Source: Ceratobasidium sp. AG-K (lineage: Eukaryota > Basidiomycota > Agaricomycetes > Cantharellales > Ceratobasidiaceae). Taken from it: a stretch of DNA of 64,000 bases. This document shows positions 48,082 to 60,513 of the stretch, piece by piece. The number at the start of each line of letters is the position of its first letter. Position 1 is the stretch's first letter. The translations under genes and the position numbers were made by a program. The notes beneath the pieces were generated by a model, which was given only the letters and a program-made list of their open reading frames with translations, had not been told where the DNA came from and searched no databases. The stretch covers positions 5,518,001 to 5,582,000 of the forward strand of contig JAWNGF010000001.1 in the NCBI GenBank assembly GCA_037039685.1, written 5' to 3'.

Positions 48082-50787
48082 TCACAAGCGTTTTGCCTGT
48101 TGGAGCCTAGCCTTCTTTCGTTCACTCCCCTCCTCACTTGAATCGTGCGTTAGAAAATCGCCCGAGTTGGCTTGAGCTGTAGCACCAAGTCCGTCTACAT
48201 CGGTATCGGGCATATCCAAAGGTCGCTTACGAGTCTTGTCTCGAGGACTAATTGAGTGGATGTCGAGTGGGGGGAGTGGAGGGGGCTCTTCCAACTGGAC
48301 GAAAAATGAAGTTAGTTTTAATGTCGCGCTAGCGATGACTCTGTAAAGACTTACCTGCACGAGTACTGCATTCTTGGATCTGGGACTAAGCTGGTGTCAG
48401 ACACCATAGCTTGGAGCCTGCACAAGTGGTGACTCACATTTTGGCTTTGACTGCCTCATCCTCCCATTGCTTCGCTCGCAGGGCCATCACTTCACCCCAG
48501 CGCTTCCACGCGTTCCGGTTCTGCTCCCATACTTCGAGTTGCACGAGCGCCTCGTCCCGGAGGCGGGTCGTGTCTGCCAGGTTGGTTTCAAGCTGGCTAA
48601 TGCGAGACTGATACCTACCCGACCTCGTCAATGCTGCGAGAGTGAAACAGGAACTCAAACTTACTCGGCTTGTTTAGACATTTCCCTAAAAAAAACGCCA
48701 TTTTTTAGTACTACATCGCCCAAAAGGGACGTATATGCGTACCCAGTCGCGTCCTGCAATGCTTTATGCTCCGTCTCCTGCGCCTGCAGGTGCTCTTTTA
48801 AGTCCTGTAAGTCCTTTTCGGCGGACGACAATTTCTCTTCGGCTGCTTCGGCTCGTGCGCTGGCAGCTAGGTGGATGCTATGATCGCGATCGTCTTTAAC
48901 TCGAGGGAAGGATTTTGTTAGAGGATTGGCATACCGGCCAAGCTCAGCAGCCAATTCGGCGCTCTGGAGTAATTTCCTGTAACCCGATTTAAGTAACAGA
49001 TCGAGGCAGGTTTAAAGGGTTCGCACCTTCCAAGCATCCTGTTCTCCTCTTCGCCTAATTGGACAGTTTCTTTCAGCTCAGAGAGTTCCCTAAATTTGGA
49101 TATGAATAAAAATATATGCTGCGAAAACAGACGCTTACTTACTGTTCCAGAGCAGCCTTCTCTCCATTCAGCCTTGCTACGTCACTCTGTAACGACGTGA
49201 GCTTTGATGTAGCTTGCTCAAGCTCGGCAGCAGTAGGTACATAAACGGCAGTAAGCGAAGATGATGTATTCGCGGTAAGGTCAGTAGAGGTTTCCCTTGA
49301 ATGAGACCTTGGTCACCAGGAAGACGTCATTAGGTTTTGAACAGCATGAAAGTAATGGTCGTTATCACACCGTGAATTCGCCTTGATGACCTCATCCTTT
49401 GCCTTTAATGACCTGTTAAAAACGAAGCGTTAATTAGCCACGGGACTGTCTCAACCAAACGTCACATACTCGCGTGCTGACGCCAAGTTTGCTTCGGCCA
49501 CATTACACCGGTTCTGTAGCATGGTTATGCTAAACTGTGCTTTCGCTAGTGTGCTTCGAGTATGAGTCGCCCTCCTGCCAAATATTGCATGAATAAAACA
49601 TTTAGCGAGAGAGCAAAATAAGCGTACTCTCTAAACTCGTTGACCTCTTTCGTCAACGCTTCGTTCTGACTATCACCCATGCTTGTTCAGTAAGTTGGAG
49701 GTGAGTGAACGAAAACACTTACGTCTTGAAAGTCGCAAGCTCTGCTCGAGCTGTCTCCAAGTCCTCTTCGCACTTGTCCAAACGCCTAATCTAAAATGTT
49801 AACGAGTGTTGCGCCTTATCAAGATAAAATTAATCGGGACTGACTCGTGTAATCCTTCAAGCTCGGCCTCCATGAGTTCCGCCTTCTCAACGGCAGTGAT
49901 TGTTTCTTGATCAGCTTGGTTCTTCGCTTCGAGTTGTTTGGTCAACTCTGCGATGCGGCTAGGAATACATTCTACATTAGCTCGAATTTCAGGGCAAATA
50001 CGGATGCCTACCTTTTCAGCGTATCGCATTCCGCCTGGACTGTGACCATGGCCCTAGACAAGATCAGCCGTTGCGATGAAACAAACCGAAACCAACATAC
50101 TCTCGTTGCTTCATAATATAACTCGCAACGTGTTTGCCGCTTTCTGAACTGTTATGGGTTAGTACGCAAATACCACATCTTAAGCCAATTGATACGAACT
50201 TCCAGTCCATTACCGCCGCTTTGCCCGAACTAGCAGTAGCCGTGGAAACGTTGGCTATGTTTGGAAGTGGTTGTAAGGGGTAGTGAGGGGAGCTTGCAGA
50301 GGCCGTGGTGGTATTAGGAGCCTGGCTCTGGCCTCTGTGAAGCGCAGCCAGCCTACTCTTTAGCCTAATACGTTCATTTAACCCAGGTCAGCTCAGAAGT
50401 GCTGATAAGACCCACATGGATATGGTATCGCTCGCAGTCTTGTACTCCGTCATCCGCTGGGTGTGTATTCTCTCCAACTCTTTGTATCGATCGAGCAGTT
50501 CATGATAGGCCGATGCGTAAAGAGCTAGTCGAGGGATTTCCTGGCTCTGCAAAGCTAGCGCACAGGAATAACATATGGGTGTTGGCATTGGATCATTGTG
50601 GTGCCAACAGTCGGCACATATGTAGTGGCCTGGACAACGGTCAACATATGACATTAGGTGAAATGGGCGGCCACTCACCACACTCCAATGCCCTCCTAGC
50701 CACTGCACCGCCATTATCTAGGGCGGTCGTGCGACCGCATCTGCACAGGGTAGAAGGATACGAGATACCATGCTGAGGTTCCGACAT
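48082..50787 (-). CDS. Zinc-finger (RING-like) coiled-coil protein of unknown function
   Basis: Start ATG 50787: MSEPQHGISYPSTLCRCGRT. A Cys/His cluster follows across an intron: LCRCG, ECGGHYICADCWHHND, then PICYSCA. This arrangement of eight potential Zn ligands resembles a RING or degenerate zinc ribbon. The remainder, spread over a dozen small exons down to 48082, is almost entirely Glu/Lys/Ala/Leu heptads (LKKLLDRYKELERIHTQR-like segments; SSAEKDLQDLKEHLQAQE). These predict a long coiled coil. The C-terminus is basic (SERKKARLQQAKRL). Some exon borders are approximate. Possible roles are a ubiquitin ligase or a structural protein; neither is shown by the sequence. It is head-to-head with HID1. 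Confidence 0.65.
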
Positions 50788-50934
50788 AAACTCCGGGTTT
50801 GTGTCCAAAATTGATTATGTACCGTGGCGGTGGTCGATCAGAAACAACACAACCGCGACAGGCTGGCGCTTCTTTCTGTGCCTCACACGTGACACCGCGA
50901 TCATCCACCCAGCCACGTCCTCTCATATAGCAAG
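50788..50934. promoter_or_regulatory. 147-bp divergent promoter, zinc-finger protein and HID1
   Basis: Two ATGs face away from each other with only 147 bp between them. Contains TCACACGTGACA near 50882-50893 (an ACGTG core). No TATA box close to the HID1 start. Confidence 0.45.
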
Positions 50935-53900
50935 ATGTTTAACCTTGGTAAGAGGCTGTCGACTCCGTTTGGTCTCCTTGGAGAGGACGTCAAACTTTCG
51001 TTCCGAACCAAGAAGTCCGGGATTGCGAGGTTATCCGAGAGTCGAGTAAGTCCCTGCACCAAATGATGACCGCCGAAATGCTCACCCTCAAGTAGAATAT
51101 CCCTGAATCTGATGAAACATATTGGTCTCAGGTAGATCTATTCAGTACTTTGTGAGCGCGAGTGCTAACAGGCTTGGTAGTACTATCTCCTGTTCGACAG
51201 CCCTTCAGACGTCAGCAATCTTATTGCACCACATGATAGTAAGCACCTCGCCCCGCAGAGGCTAGGGGTATCTTACCATTCACTTGGACATAGTCAGACG
51301 AGCACTATCGGACGCACCCGAGAATGTGACGACGCTTTTAATTGTGCTCGTCAAGCGCTTGCTACTCCTCTTGACCGACCTCACATTCCCTATCGAGGCA
51401 CCCACTATGCCTGCGTTCTCGTCCCTGTACCCCGGCTCGACTCAGCGCAATCCAAACAAAGAAGCGCTCAACTGCATACGCGTTCTCACACGAATCCTTC
51501 CTGTTATATTCGAGGGCGACGCCGATCACGGGAGGGTCGAGGAACAGTTCTGGATACGCACGCCTAAAGCTGCTTCGCCCGAGCAAGCAGAGGCAGACCA
51601 ATCGAAACAGTTTGTAATTGACGACGAAGAAGACGAGGACGGTCCTAAATCACCTACTCCACAAGCCAATTCGACTTCGTCCATTCCACAGGTCGAAACC
51701 GAACCCTCACTCGGCGAAAAATTGATCAACGTTGTTTTCGATCTGCTCTTTTGCTGTGGGTTTACGATTCCCCGGAAGCTCCAGGTTGACCATCACAAGA
51801 TCAACTATATAATCTGGGTCAAAGGAATTGGGTCTACATCCGATATTGGCACCTCACGAGACCTGGAGAGCAACAAGACCGAGGTCCTTCGTAAGTTCTA
51901 TGCCTCAGAACGCAACTGAATCTCACCCATCAACTTTCTAGGCCTACTTCTCGTCTTACTCTCAAAACAAATCTACATCCCGCCGACCGTTACGCTCTCC
52001 ATGATCACTCCGGCGCTCTCCGTCCTTGCACAACGAACGCCCCGTCGACGAGTTCTCACTCTCCTATGCTCGCTTCTTAACATTGCCCTTCACCCACCAA
52101 ATTTATCTCCGTTGCCACTCTCTTCCATGCCGTACAACCATCTCGTCACACGCGCCATGGATGCTGATGCAGTTCCCGAGTCGGCTATATCCGTTTTGTG
52201 CGTGCTCCTGGACTACCAAACCGCAGACGCGCGAGATCGTGCGGTTAACGGCACGGGGGGACAAGGCGAGGAACCGGACTATGCGCCTACTTCCAAGTCA
52301 AACGCGTTTAGGTACTCGGTCGCGAAACTTGTAGGTGTACCTTTCCCTATACGTTCGATGGCCCTAACGCATAATGGCTGTAGCACCGTGCGAGCGATTT
52401 CGAGTTCATATTCAATGGTATCCTTGCCATCCTGGAACAGAATTTGGGTGCCATCAACGGGTTGCTACCGGGTTCTCGGAAGGGTGTTTCGTACCTTCTC
52501 GAAACTTGTATGTTCGCATCTCCTCTCACTTTGCCAGGTCGTGCTAACATACTGTACCACAGACGTATTCCTGTGGAAAACCATGGACTTGAATAAGGTA
52601 TGCTCTGTAGTGATTACCAAGCGGGAGAAAAAATTCACTAACTGCGTTCAACTTCAGAAATTTCGTGCTTTCGTGCTTGACTCGGATAAATGCGTTGACC
52701 TGGTTGCCTACATGTTGTGCGCCTGTTTGGAAATCAAGGACAAGCCACGTGAGTGGTACGCATATACCCGAAACAAAGCACCTCTCATGTAGTTTTTACA
52801 GAAAACCAAGGATTCTGCCGTGCACTATCGTATATTATTCAGTCCATGTCCTCTGACTTCGCGCTCGGGAAAAAGCTGCACCTTCCCGTCAAGGTAGCAG
52901 TCCCGGCCAAGTGGGCTACGCCTGGGACAACAGGCGACTTCATGATCACCGTAAGACCTTGGGGTATTACATTGTAACTATATACTAATAGTCTCGTTTT
53001 AGTCCATCTATTCGATTGTCGCTACCACCTCCGGCGCGCTCACGTCCCTTTATCCGGCCTTGATTATTACACTTTCCAACATCTCTTCGCACCTCACAAA
53101 CCTTACAATAACCGCTTCAGCCCGACTCACATCACTCTTAACTTCCTTCTCCTCGCCCTTGTTCCTCCTCGCTGACGAGTCTCACCCACGCCTCCTCTAC
53201 TTCATTCTCGAAGTCTACAATAACGTCATCACCCACCACTTACAAGAGAACCCAAATCTTATCTACGCTCTCCTCCGATCACGCAACGTCATTGAAGGGT
53301 TGGGGGTTTTCACTCTCCGAGGCGCAGTGCGGGAAGTACGGAGACGGGAAGAAGCCGCCAAAGGCCGAACAGACGCCAAGGGAAAGGTAAACTCGAGAAT
53401 CCCAATCCTGCCGACCTATCGAATGAAAAACGCGAGTTGATCGAGCGAGAGCGTGAACGAGGCGTGGTTCCTACCCCTGAGGATTTGGAGAGCGGGCTCG
53501 CTGGCGGGGAGGACGAGTCCCCACCTCCAATTCAGGTTGGCGAGATGTCTGAAAAGGCGCGTGGGAAGATGCGGGAAGATGCGGGACTACGGAGAGAGGA
53601 GAGCTTGGATATTTCGGCAGAGGAAGAGCTGGCCGCCGCTGTCGCTCTTGGAAAGAACGGATTTATTCCGACACAGGAGTGGGTCTCTTCCTGGCAAAAG
53701 GGGTGAGTCAAAGTACGATACGTTCAGTCCAGATATTGAAGCATGACCAGGCTACCACTCGATGTCATTCAATTGACTATCGCTGAGCTCTCGCCCAAGG
53801 TACAGGAGTTACAAGCTAGTGGAACTCGTGCGTCGAGTACAGCTGCGATTCTAGACTTGCTACGGTCTGCAAATTTGAGCCATGTGTTACCCTCACCTGG

Positions 53901-54221
53901 CCCGCTAGCTCCACGGAAGTTCCACGTTAGTACCTTCTCTTCTTCCATGGCAAAGCATATACTCACCCGCCATCCCAGTGGTCCGATGCCTCACTTGTGT
54001 GGCTCAATTCACTCCTCTGGGGCGAGATTTACGTTAGGGGAACAACGCCACTTGGTATATGGAACGCGACTAATGTGCGGTTGTTTGGTGTAAAGCACAC
54101 ACCGCAGCCTAGGCGCGTGACAGATACGGTGCAGACTGTCATGGGAGGATTCTGGGGAGGCGGGGGCAGTCAGGGTGGAGCTGCTACGCCCCCAACAGCG
54201 CCCGCTCCTGCTGGTCCATAG
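50935..54221 (+). CDS. HID1/dymeclin-family Golgi trafficking protein
   Basis: Large peripheral Golgi protein needed for vesicle or secretory-granule trafficking. It starts MFNLGKRLSTPFGLLGED. Early exons give ETYWSQYYLLFDSPSDVSNL, then RRALSDAPENVTTLLIVLVK. The family core follows: NKEALNCIRVLTRILPVIFE, FDLLFCCGFTIPRK, IWVKGIGST, and EVLRLLLVLLSKQIYIPP. Next come SDFEFIFNGILAILEQNLGA, LPGSRKGVSYLLETF and WKTMDLNKKFRAFVLDSDKC. The C-terminal end has SLVWLNSLLWGEIYVRGTTP and LGIWNATNVRLFGVKHTPQP. An acidic linker near 51600-51660 (DDEEDEDG) is probably disordered. Introns are short (near 52330-52390, 52510-52560 and others) and the junctions inspected keep frame. Length of about 900 residues agrees with the family. 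Confidence 0.88.
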
Positions 54222-54617
54222 ACTATACTATATAGTGCAAGTCGTGGAAAATACTTACCGCGGATCTAGAGTGTACTGTAATGCGCAGATAAGATTTACA
54301 GCGCTGGTGGAGGTTTTGATTTCCAACCACGCTCATGACTCAACTTGAATCTGGCCTCTGTACTTTATAAATGCATGTTGATGCTCGATAGCTAGTCCTC
54401 CCCTCTGATCCTTCCGATTTTTTCCCATCTGAATCCGGGGGAATAACTCTAGCTTACCACCAGACCTACTCATCCCAAAACCTGGATTGCATCTCTTCGG
54501 ACTCCAACCCGGCTAATCGATTCAGTGCCGGGCCGATAAAAGTGTTTATTGCTCGACCCTAGGGGATTTGTTGCTTGAATAACGTCAGTCGCCTGCCTGT
54601 ATTTTCTCACAGTCAAG
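54222..54617. other. Intergenic, nothing recognised
   Basis: 396 bp between HID1 and the SSU1-like gene; it must contain the latter's promoter. Confidence 0.4.
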
Positions 54618-56449
54618 ATGACTGGACTCGATCAATCCGACTCGCCGGGATCTTCAGAGCATGTCAGCACGCTCGCTAGACGCAGCGTACATTCTCTCTC
54701 GGGGGCCTCTTATGACAGAAATGCGAATCTCCCGTCTCTGAGGTTGATATACGGTCCATTCCTCAGGTTGAAGGTTCACCAAATGACGCCGCGACTGTGG
54801 TCGGACGAGTGAGAGGTTTGAAAGACCGGTAATTATATAAATCAATGTTAACTATCGTGATATATTATCTGAGTGTGTTTTTCGGATGCTGATAGTATCA
54901 TTCACTTTTCACCATCATGGTTCAGGTAGGCTATAGTCTGTAGACTCGCTTAATGACGAGCTAACACTAAATAAACATGCAAGCGTAACAATGGGAACAG
55001 GGGTTCGTACGATACTTGGCCTCTTCTCGAATTCCTATCTAATGGCATACAGGTTAACGCAATACTCTTGCTTACGCTGCCATGGCCTTCAATACTTCAC
55101 ATTATCAGACCATTCGCGGCCTTCTTTCTCATCCTTGACATCATACTATTCACCATCTTCTCTGGAACCATCATCACCCGGTACACGATGCATCCCGAGA
55201 TCATCAAGCTCACGCTAGGCCACGCGACTCACGTAAGTACATGACCCCAAAGACATGTTTACACGACTTGATCTGTCGTTTCCAGAGCTTGTTCCTCGGA
55301 ACAATCCCAATGGGACTCATCACTATTCTTGGGGCCATCGCACTGGTATGCGCAAATGCTTACAACATGGGTCTAAACTGGACGCTGGCTGCGAGCTATG
55401 GGTGGTGGTTTGCGTTGGTCATGTCTGGGTTTGTTGGATTGTTGGTTCCCTGGATGTAAGCATCCTTTCTCTTGGTCAGTGCTGAATGGGTTCCCATCAC
55501 CTTCCTACCTCGCAGGCAATTTACCGCGCATAGCAATCGACCTGAGACCGTTACAGCAGCTCTTCTATTACCCGTAGTCCCAACGATCACAAGTAAGTAA
55601 CCCGTCAAGTCTCAAGCAGAACGCTTACATTGGTTAGTTGCTGCGACCGGAGCAACCCTGGGAAATATCCTAGTTGAAAAATACCCTGAATATGTCTTCA
55701 ATATGTGGATTGCGTGTATGTGCTTTCTATCAGGCAGAAAGACGTAACTGAGCATTGTGGGGCTTCACAATAGCGTATATAGCATGTGGGATTGGGACGT
55801 CCTTGGCACTCATGATTCTCGCTCTCTACTTGCAGCGCCTTGCATTTCACCATCTGCCAGCTACGGATATGATTGTGAGTGACAAAGAGAGATTAATAAA
55901 TCCTCCCGTTTATGCGTATGTTTCAACAGGTCACTGTGTTCCTTCCGCTCGGACCGACAGGCCAGTCCGGCGTTGCCCTCTGTAACCTGGGTCGGCTTGC
56001 GCTTAACCTACAGCCCCACTTCGATTCACACCCTCATTTGCATCAACTCGGACTTGCCATGTATGGGGTATACGCACTAGGAATCATTGGCGCATTATGT
56101 ATGATGGGACTAGGATTATGGTACTGGGCTGTGGCCGTGCTCGCATTTAGTAGTCGTATGCGTGACGGAGAAGTTAAGCCTGAGTTTAATATGGGGTGGG
56201 TCTCGCCTTTTGCTGTCGTGCGTGCATTGACAGGGCTTGCTGACTCGCTCAAGATGGTGGGGCTTCACTTTCCCCCTCGCGTCCCTTACACTCTGTGTGC
56301 TCGCGCTGGGCAATGAGCTCCATTTGATGTTCCTCAAGGTCTTGGGGACGATCATGGTCGGCATTGTAATTACATTATGGGTGAATACTGTCGTAACTCT
56401 TACTTGCTGCGGGATTAGGCTCAATGAGAGTTTTTTTAGATGTTTGTGA
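54618..56449 (+). CDS. SSU1-like sulfite efflux / TDT (SLAC1-TehA-Mae1) carrier
   Basis: Ten-helix anion carrier or channel of the tellurite-resistance/dicarboxylate family. The start is placed at ATG 54618 (MTGLDQSDSPGSSEHVST). The first exon runs on as KCESPVSEVDIRSIPQVE if one A is added to the run at 54719-54721. Exon 2 gives IIHFSPSWFSVTMGTGV, the SSU1 family signature, spliced across 54926-54980. Later exons carry RPFAAFFLILDIILFTIFSG, LGTIPMGLITILGAIA, VPTITIAATGATLGNILVEK, and VTVFLPLGPTGQSGVALCNL. The end of the gene reads FNMGWWGFTFPLAS across an intron, then LGTIMVGIVITLW. Sulfite export fits best, but malate/dicarboxylate transport is possible. Apart from the first exon the frame is clean. 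Confidence 0.82.
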
Positions 56450-57306
56450 CGGCCAAAACGGTTCAGGGAGTTATCGAAGGGGATATTTTCCAGGCGCCAT
56501 GCTTATCCGGATGGTCTCCTAAGCGGAAAGAGGATGCTGATGCTGAAAAGAACACAACTTAAAAACATAAGATAATTTTGGATATATGCACATGATTAAA
56601 CAATGTTCGTTACTATCATGCTTTCGGCCACAGAAAAAAAGCATTCGAATACTGCGTGGGACGACCCGAAGTGACAAAAGCCAAGAACTAGGGTGGGATG
56701 TCCACCACTTTGTAGGTCCATGGAGCCTGATGTGCGAAGTATTATTTAGCAATGTCCGTAGCATGCATCTGCACCGAAGCTGTATCCTGCAATACATCCG
56801 GTAACAAAAGGAACCTGCACTGTCTGTCAACAAGCGCTTATGAGCCCCAGTTGGGAATAACGCGCCTTCGTTGACCCCGAAATGCAGGCGCATTGTGTGC
56901 CACCGGAAGCCGTTCGGAGCAAGCTAAGAGATGAACCGCTGGGGCACACACCCGCAGAGTCGGGTTGAGCAACAGGCTAGAGTGTAAATATAGTTTAAGC
57001 CGTGCGCATGAAAGTATAACGCTCTACCGACCGGATTACACTCAACATTGCATGATTCTACGCCACTTGTGCTTAGCCTGTATTCGGCCGAGCACCCGAA
57101 ATTGAGGGGAAACTAAGTGTAGCATTAGGCGTTATTGTTCTGTGCTCATCATCGGTGATCGAGTCTCACCTCAATATTATTGTTGGCCGTAAGTTCTAGA
57201 CAGGCGCACCGACGCTGGAAATTGTTGCCGATCAATGTGTTACGCATGATGTAGAGGACCGCTCATGAAGGACAGGCAGATCCAGAAGGTTGAGCAGGTG
57301 GCGGAG
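56450..57306. other. 860-bp intergenic region, nothing recognised
   Basis: AT-rich with only short open frames and no family motif on either strand. Confidence 0.5.
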
Positions 57307-57664
57307 TCAACCCTTGCGTGCCATCGACGTCCGGCTATTATTATATGGATTGTTTAAATGGTAGTGGACTCGCAACGAGACGAAGGATGAAGTCACGTAA
57401 CACCCAGCGATGCAATATGTATTTCCGGACTCGTCTCGTCCATCATCCACAAAACAGCCAGGATTCGGACCTAACTGTCGCTCGATGGGTTTAATACTCG
57501 CTATTGAGACCCAGGCTTTCACTCACAACTTGACCACGCCGAGTACAATTGCAGACACCACAAATCCCTGTTGTGAGTGCGGTGCCAGAAGGACACACTT
57601 GATCAAGAGTTTGGGCGGCAAAAGCAAGTCCCGCAGTAGTACCAACCAAGGAGAAAAACTTCAT
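57307..57664 (-). CDS. Small secreted cysteine-rich protein, about 101 residues
   Basis: ATG at 57664 opens a classic signal peptide (MKFFSLVGTTAGLAFAAQ). Exon 1 ends at 57527 with GQV. A 52-nt GT-AG intron (57475-57526) is followed by exon 2 (LGPNPGCFVDDGRDESGNTY onward), ending at 57307. The mature part has seven Cys, at residues 24, 35, 38, 40, 53, 67 and 71, in the pattern CPSG...ICGVCNC...GCF...YCIAGC. It is not recognised as any named family. The combination of secretion signal, small size and clustered Cys is typical of fungal effector-like or wall-associated peptides. The tail after residue 72 has no Cys, and its boundary is less certain because another intron could lie there. Confidence 0.6.
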
Positions 57665-58269
57665 GTTGCATAGAAAAGCTAAAAGCGACCAGACACACCA
57701 AGGGGACGACGCTTACAGGACCTAAGGTGCGAGTATTTGTAGTCCTCCTGGCCTTCCTGTTGACTGGCCCTTACGGCTTCAACCCACGTCGAAGCTTGAG
57801 GTAGAAATTGCGAGAGTATGAGAGCTGTGCAGCTCGCTCGTGGAGCTACTTTACTGTGAGCACCTGACGAGGGATGACAACGTAAACGGACACTAGAGCT
57901 GTGAACACACCATACTCGGCCCACCAAGCAAATCATTGTGAGGACCAAGCATGCATCATTCGTGGATATGACCGTGATTTGGTCGGCTGACCCTTCGATG
58001 GATTTGGGGACCTCCCTACACCACGGGCGCAAGCTTGCCCAACAGACTCGCCGCTAGCGAAGGTGGATCGCTCATCAAAGCCCAGATGAGGATCTGCACT
58101 ACGCGCCGGGCTCTTGGGTAATGATTAAGCAATGACATAATGCGACGACCCAATGAATCGCTCCATTGAACTTGTCCAGAACCCAACATACCACATTTGA
58201 CTCGAGGTTTTCTATACATATCCCCCCTTCAACCGAACAACGGGATTCGAACGAAATCTGTACTCCGTT
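57665..58269. other. 605-bp intergenic region, nothing recognised
   Basis: Head-to-head interval between the small secreted protein and the NIPA gene; no coding signal. Confidence 0.45.
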
Positions 58270-60309
58270 ATGGTGGTGAAGGATGCTGGGCCACAAGTTA
58301 GCGTCGCGCTTGGCATTACGATCGGCCTATTGTCATCATGTGTTCAGTCGCTCGGTATGTTGCTACTTCTCCGCCTGGTATGGTGGTACTGCAGCTAATA
58401 CTTCACTCATACAGGCCTGACTGTGCAGAGAAAGAGTCACTTACTGAATCAAGCACGTCCAGAGGAGGATAGAAGACCGGACTATCGTCGCCCGTGAGTT
58501 GGTCTTCCCCGGAAATCCTTGACGCGCCTTACCTCTATGTTGTGTAAAGCCTTTGGTTACTTGGCTTTGGTACGTTCGAGTTCCTAGCTCCGATTCGAAT
58601 GGCCGACCAACTCTTGTTCAGGGATATTTTTCTCCTCTAATGTTCTTGGCTCACTCTTTCAAATCGCATCGTTGCCTGTGGTTATTCTTGCACCCCTAGG
58701 AGCTGTCTCTCTATTATGGAACGCATTCTTTGCTAGGCTAATCCTAGGAGATGTTTTCTCCAAGTACATGGTTTTGGGAACTCTCTTTATTGCGTCCGGG
58801 GCTGTACTCATAGCCGTTTTCGGGGTTGTCTCCGAACCTACACACTCTCTTGACGATCTTCTGAGTCTATTTCGTCGCCCAACATTTGTAGCATACTTTA
58901 CACTACTTGGATTCGCAGCGCTTGTTGCGCTAGTAATTGTGAGTCATTTATTATCTGCGTGTTCGATAGTATAAGTTGTAACCCTGTTGCTGCGGTTGTC
59001 AGACTCACCTTGCGGAATGGAAACTAAACCGCGAAGGCCAAATTCGTCTAGACGACACAACCCCTACACCCCCTCTCTCCCCGATTGCACCTGAAGCCAA
59101 CATTGAAAATGGCACGGAGCGCTCACCTTTGATCGACTCCAAGCCTACACCTGCTCAACTTCTCCAGAGCGCTGGCCCCCAGGAACGCACTGCCACCTGG
59201 ATAGCCATTTCCTATGCCTCCGTATCTGGTTTGCTCTCTGGCATGTGTTTGATATTTGCAAAATCAGGCGTCGAGTTGTTAGTGCTTACTATCGGAGGTC
59301 ACAATCAGTTTTGGCGATGGGAGAGCTGGATACTTGTACTGGGCCTGGGTGTGTTTGCTCTGCTTCAGGTACGCTCAAAAACAGACTATGATATCACCGC
59401 GGCGTACTTATTCCGCTCGTAGCTTTGGTACCTACACAAATCATTGACCCTCGCCGATCCCACATTGGTTTGCCCCCGTGAGTTTTTCCCGTCGATCAGG
59501 TCCGAAGTTTGCTGAGCATGCCTTGATCAGTGGCATTTTGCTCCTACAATCTCTCAAGTATTATCAATGGCCTCGTCTACTTTGACCAGATCTCCGAGCT
59601 AACTGGGCTCCAGCTCTGTCTAGTTAGTATCGGCATGCTTCTGCTTTTGGGTGGTGTCTGGGCCGTGTCCGTGCAACAAGCTGGGGGCATCAAGGAAGGA
59701 GCTTGGGTGGAGGAGGATGCTGACGAGGCCGAAGTCGATCGAATCGTTGCGTTTAGGGATACTTTCAGCGGCAGCGAACACAGTCTCGAGCCCATTCTCG
59801 ACGGCTCACGATCTCTCGTCCTGTCGCCCAACCCAGTCGGTGACAGCCCAGCGGCAGATCCCTTCCAAGATGCATCACCCCGGAGCCCTCGAGAGGGTTC
59901 AACCGATCGCTCCGCCCCTCGCTTACACATCCGAACAGGCTCCCTCGACGGGCAGGCTCATTCACATGCGTCATCCCCTCCGATCTCTCCTCAGCGGCGT
60001 TCGCACACCAGGCCACGGTATGGCACATTGCTTGGTGCGGAAGCACCTGCGGGTGCGTTGGTCACTCCAGGCTTTTCGATCGGACTCAGTCCTGTGTCCC
60101 CTGGATTTGCGCTGATCCCGCAAGCACGCCGACGGCTCGGCCTCCGGAGTATTAGCGAGGGATCTGGGGCAGCCGTGTCCTCTAGCGACTCGCAAGAGCG
60201 AAGTGGGAACGCCCTGGAGAGCACCCCGCGAAGGAGATGGCGATGGATCAAGAACATTGCAAGTCCTCGAAGAGAAGGGGACGGTGGAAGCGGAACTTTG
60301 CCCCGATGA
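58270..60309 (+). CDS. NIPA-type magnesium transporter
   Basis: Nine-helix carrier of the DMT superfamily, placed in the plasma or endosomal membrane. The start MVVKDAGPQVSVALG leads into helix 1 (GITIGLLSSCVQSLGLTVQR). The family blocks follow: RRPLWLLGFGIFFSSNVLGS, LPVVILAPLGAVSLLWNAFF, DVFSKYMVLGTLFIASGAVL, SYASVSGLLSGMCLIFAKSG, PLAFCSYNLSSIINGLVYFD and LQLCLVSIGMLLLLGGVWAV. The cytosolic tail from about 59700 is long (about 200 residues), Ser/Pro-rich and ends RRRWRWIKNIASPRREGDGG. At least six short introns join in frame. Mg2+ transport is the family function; specificity is inferred. Confidence 0.88.
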
Positions 60310-60513
60310 AATGGATAGACAGGCTACCGGACCTGTATTCTGCTATCTTTGACAACTCACTATGCGTATCTTGTTTACCCCATGAGGACATTGCCTCGTT
60401 TCTCATGATGTATTTCAGTTTTCGAATCACCACGTTTCTTTTACAAACTATAATACATCAAGGTCGTTGGAGAAAACATCATGCAAGCTTCATTGTGGTT
60501 CACTCAGACCGTT

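Noticed and set aside
55053..55108. Apparent frameshift in the SSU1-like gene
   Set aside because: A 56-nt GT-AG intron here restores the frame (MAYR to PFAAFFLI), so no break is needed.
56172..56260. Possible truncation of the SSU1-like protein at its 3' end
   Set aside because: A short intron inside this stretch joins FNMG to WWGFTFPLAS, giving the normal family C-terminus.
57679..58032. 117-residue minus-strand frame upstream of the NIPA gene
   Set aside because: No signal peptide, family motif or coding periodicity; it is probably chance.
58235..58260. GGGATTCGAAC on the plus strand (GTTCGAATCCC on minus), resembling a tRNA T-loop
   Set aside because: The flanking bases do not form the five-pair T stem and no acceptor, D or anticodon arm can be folded around it.
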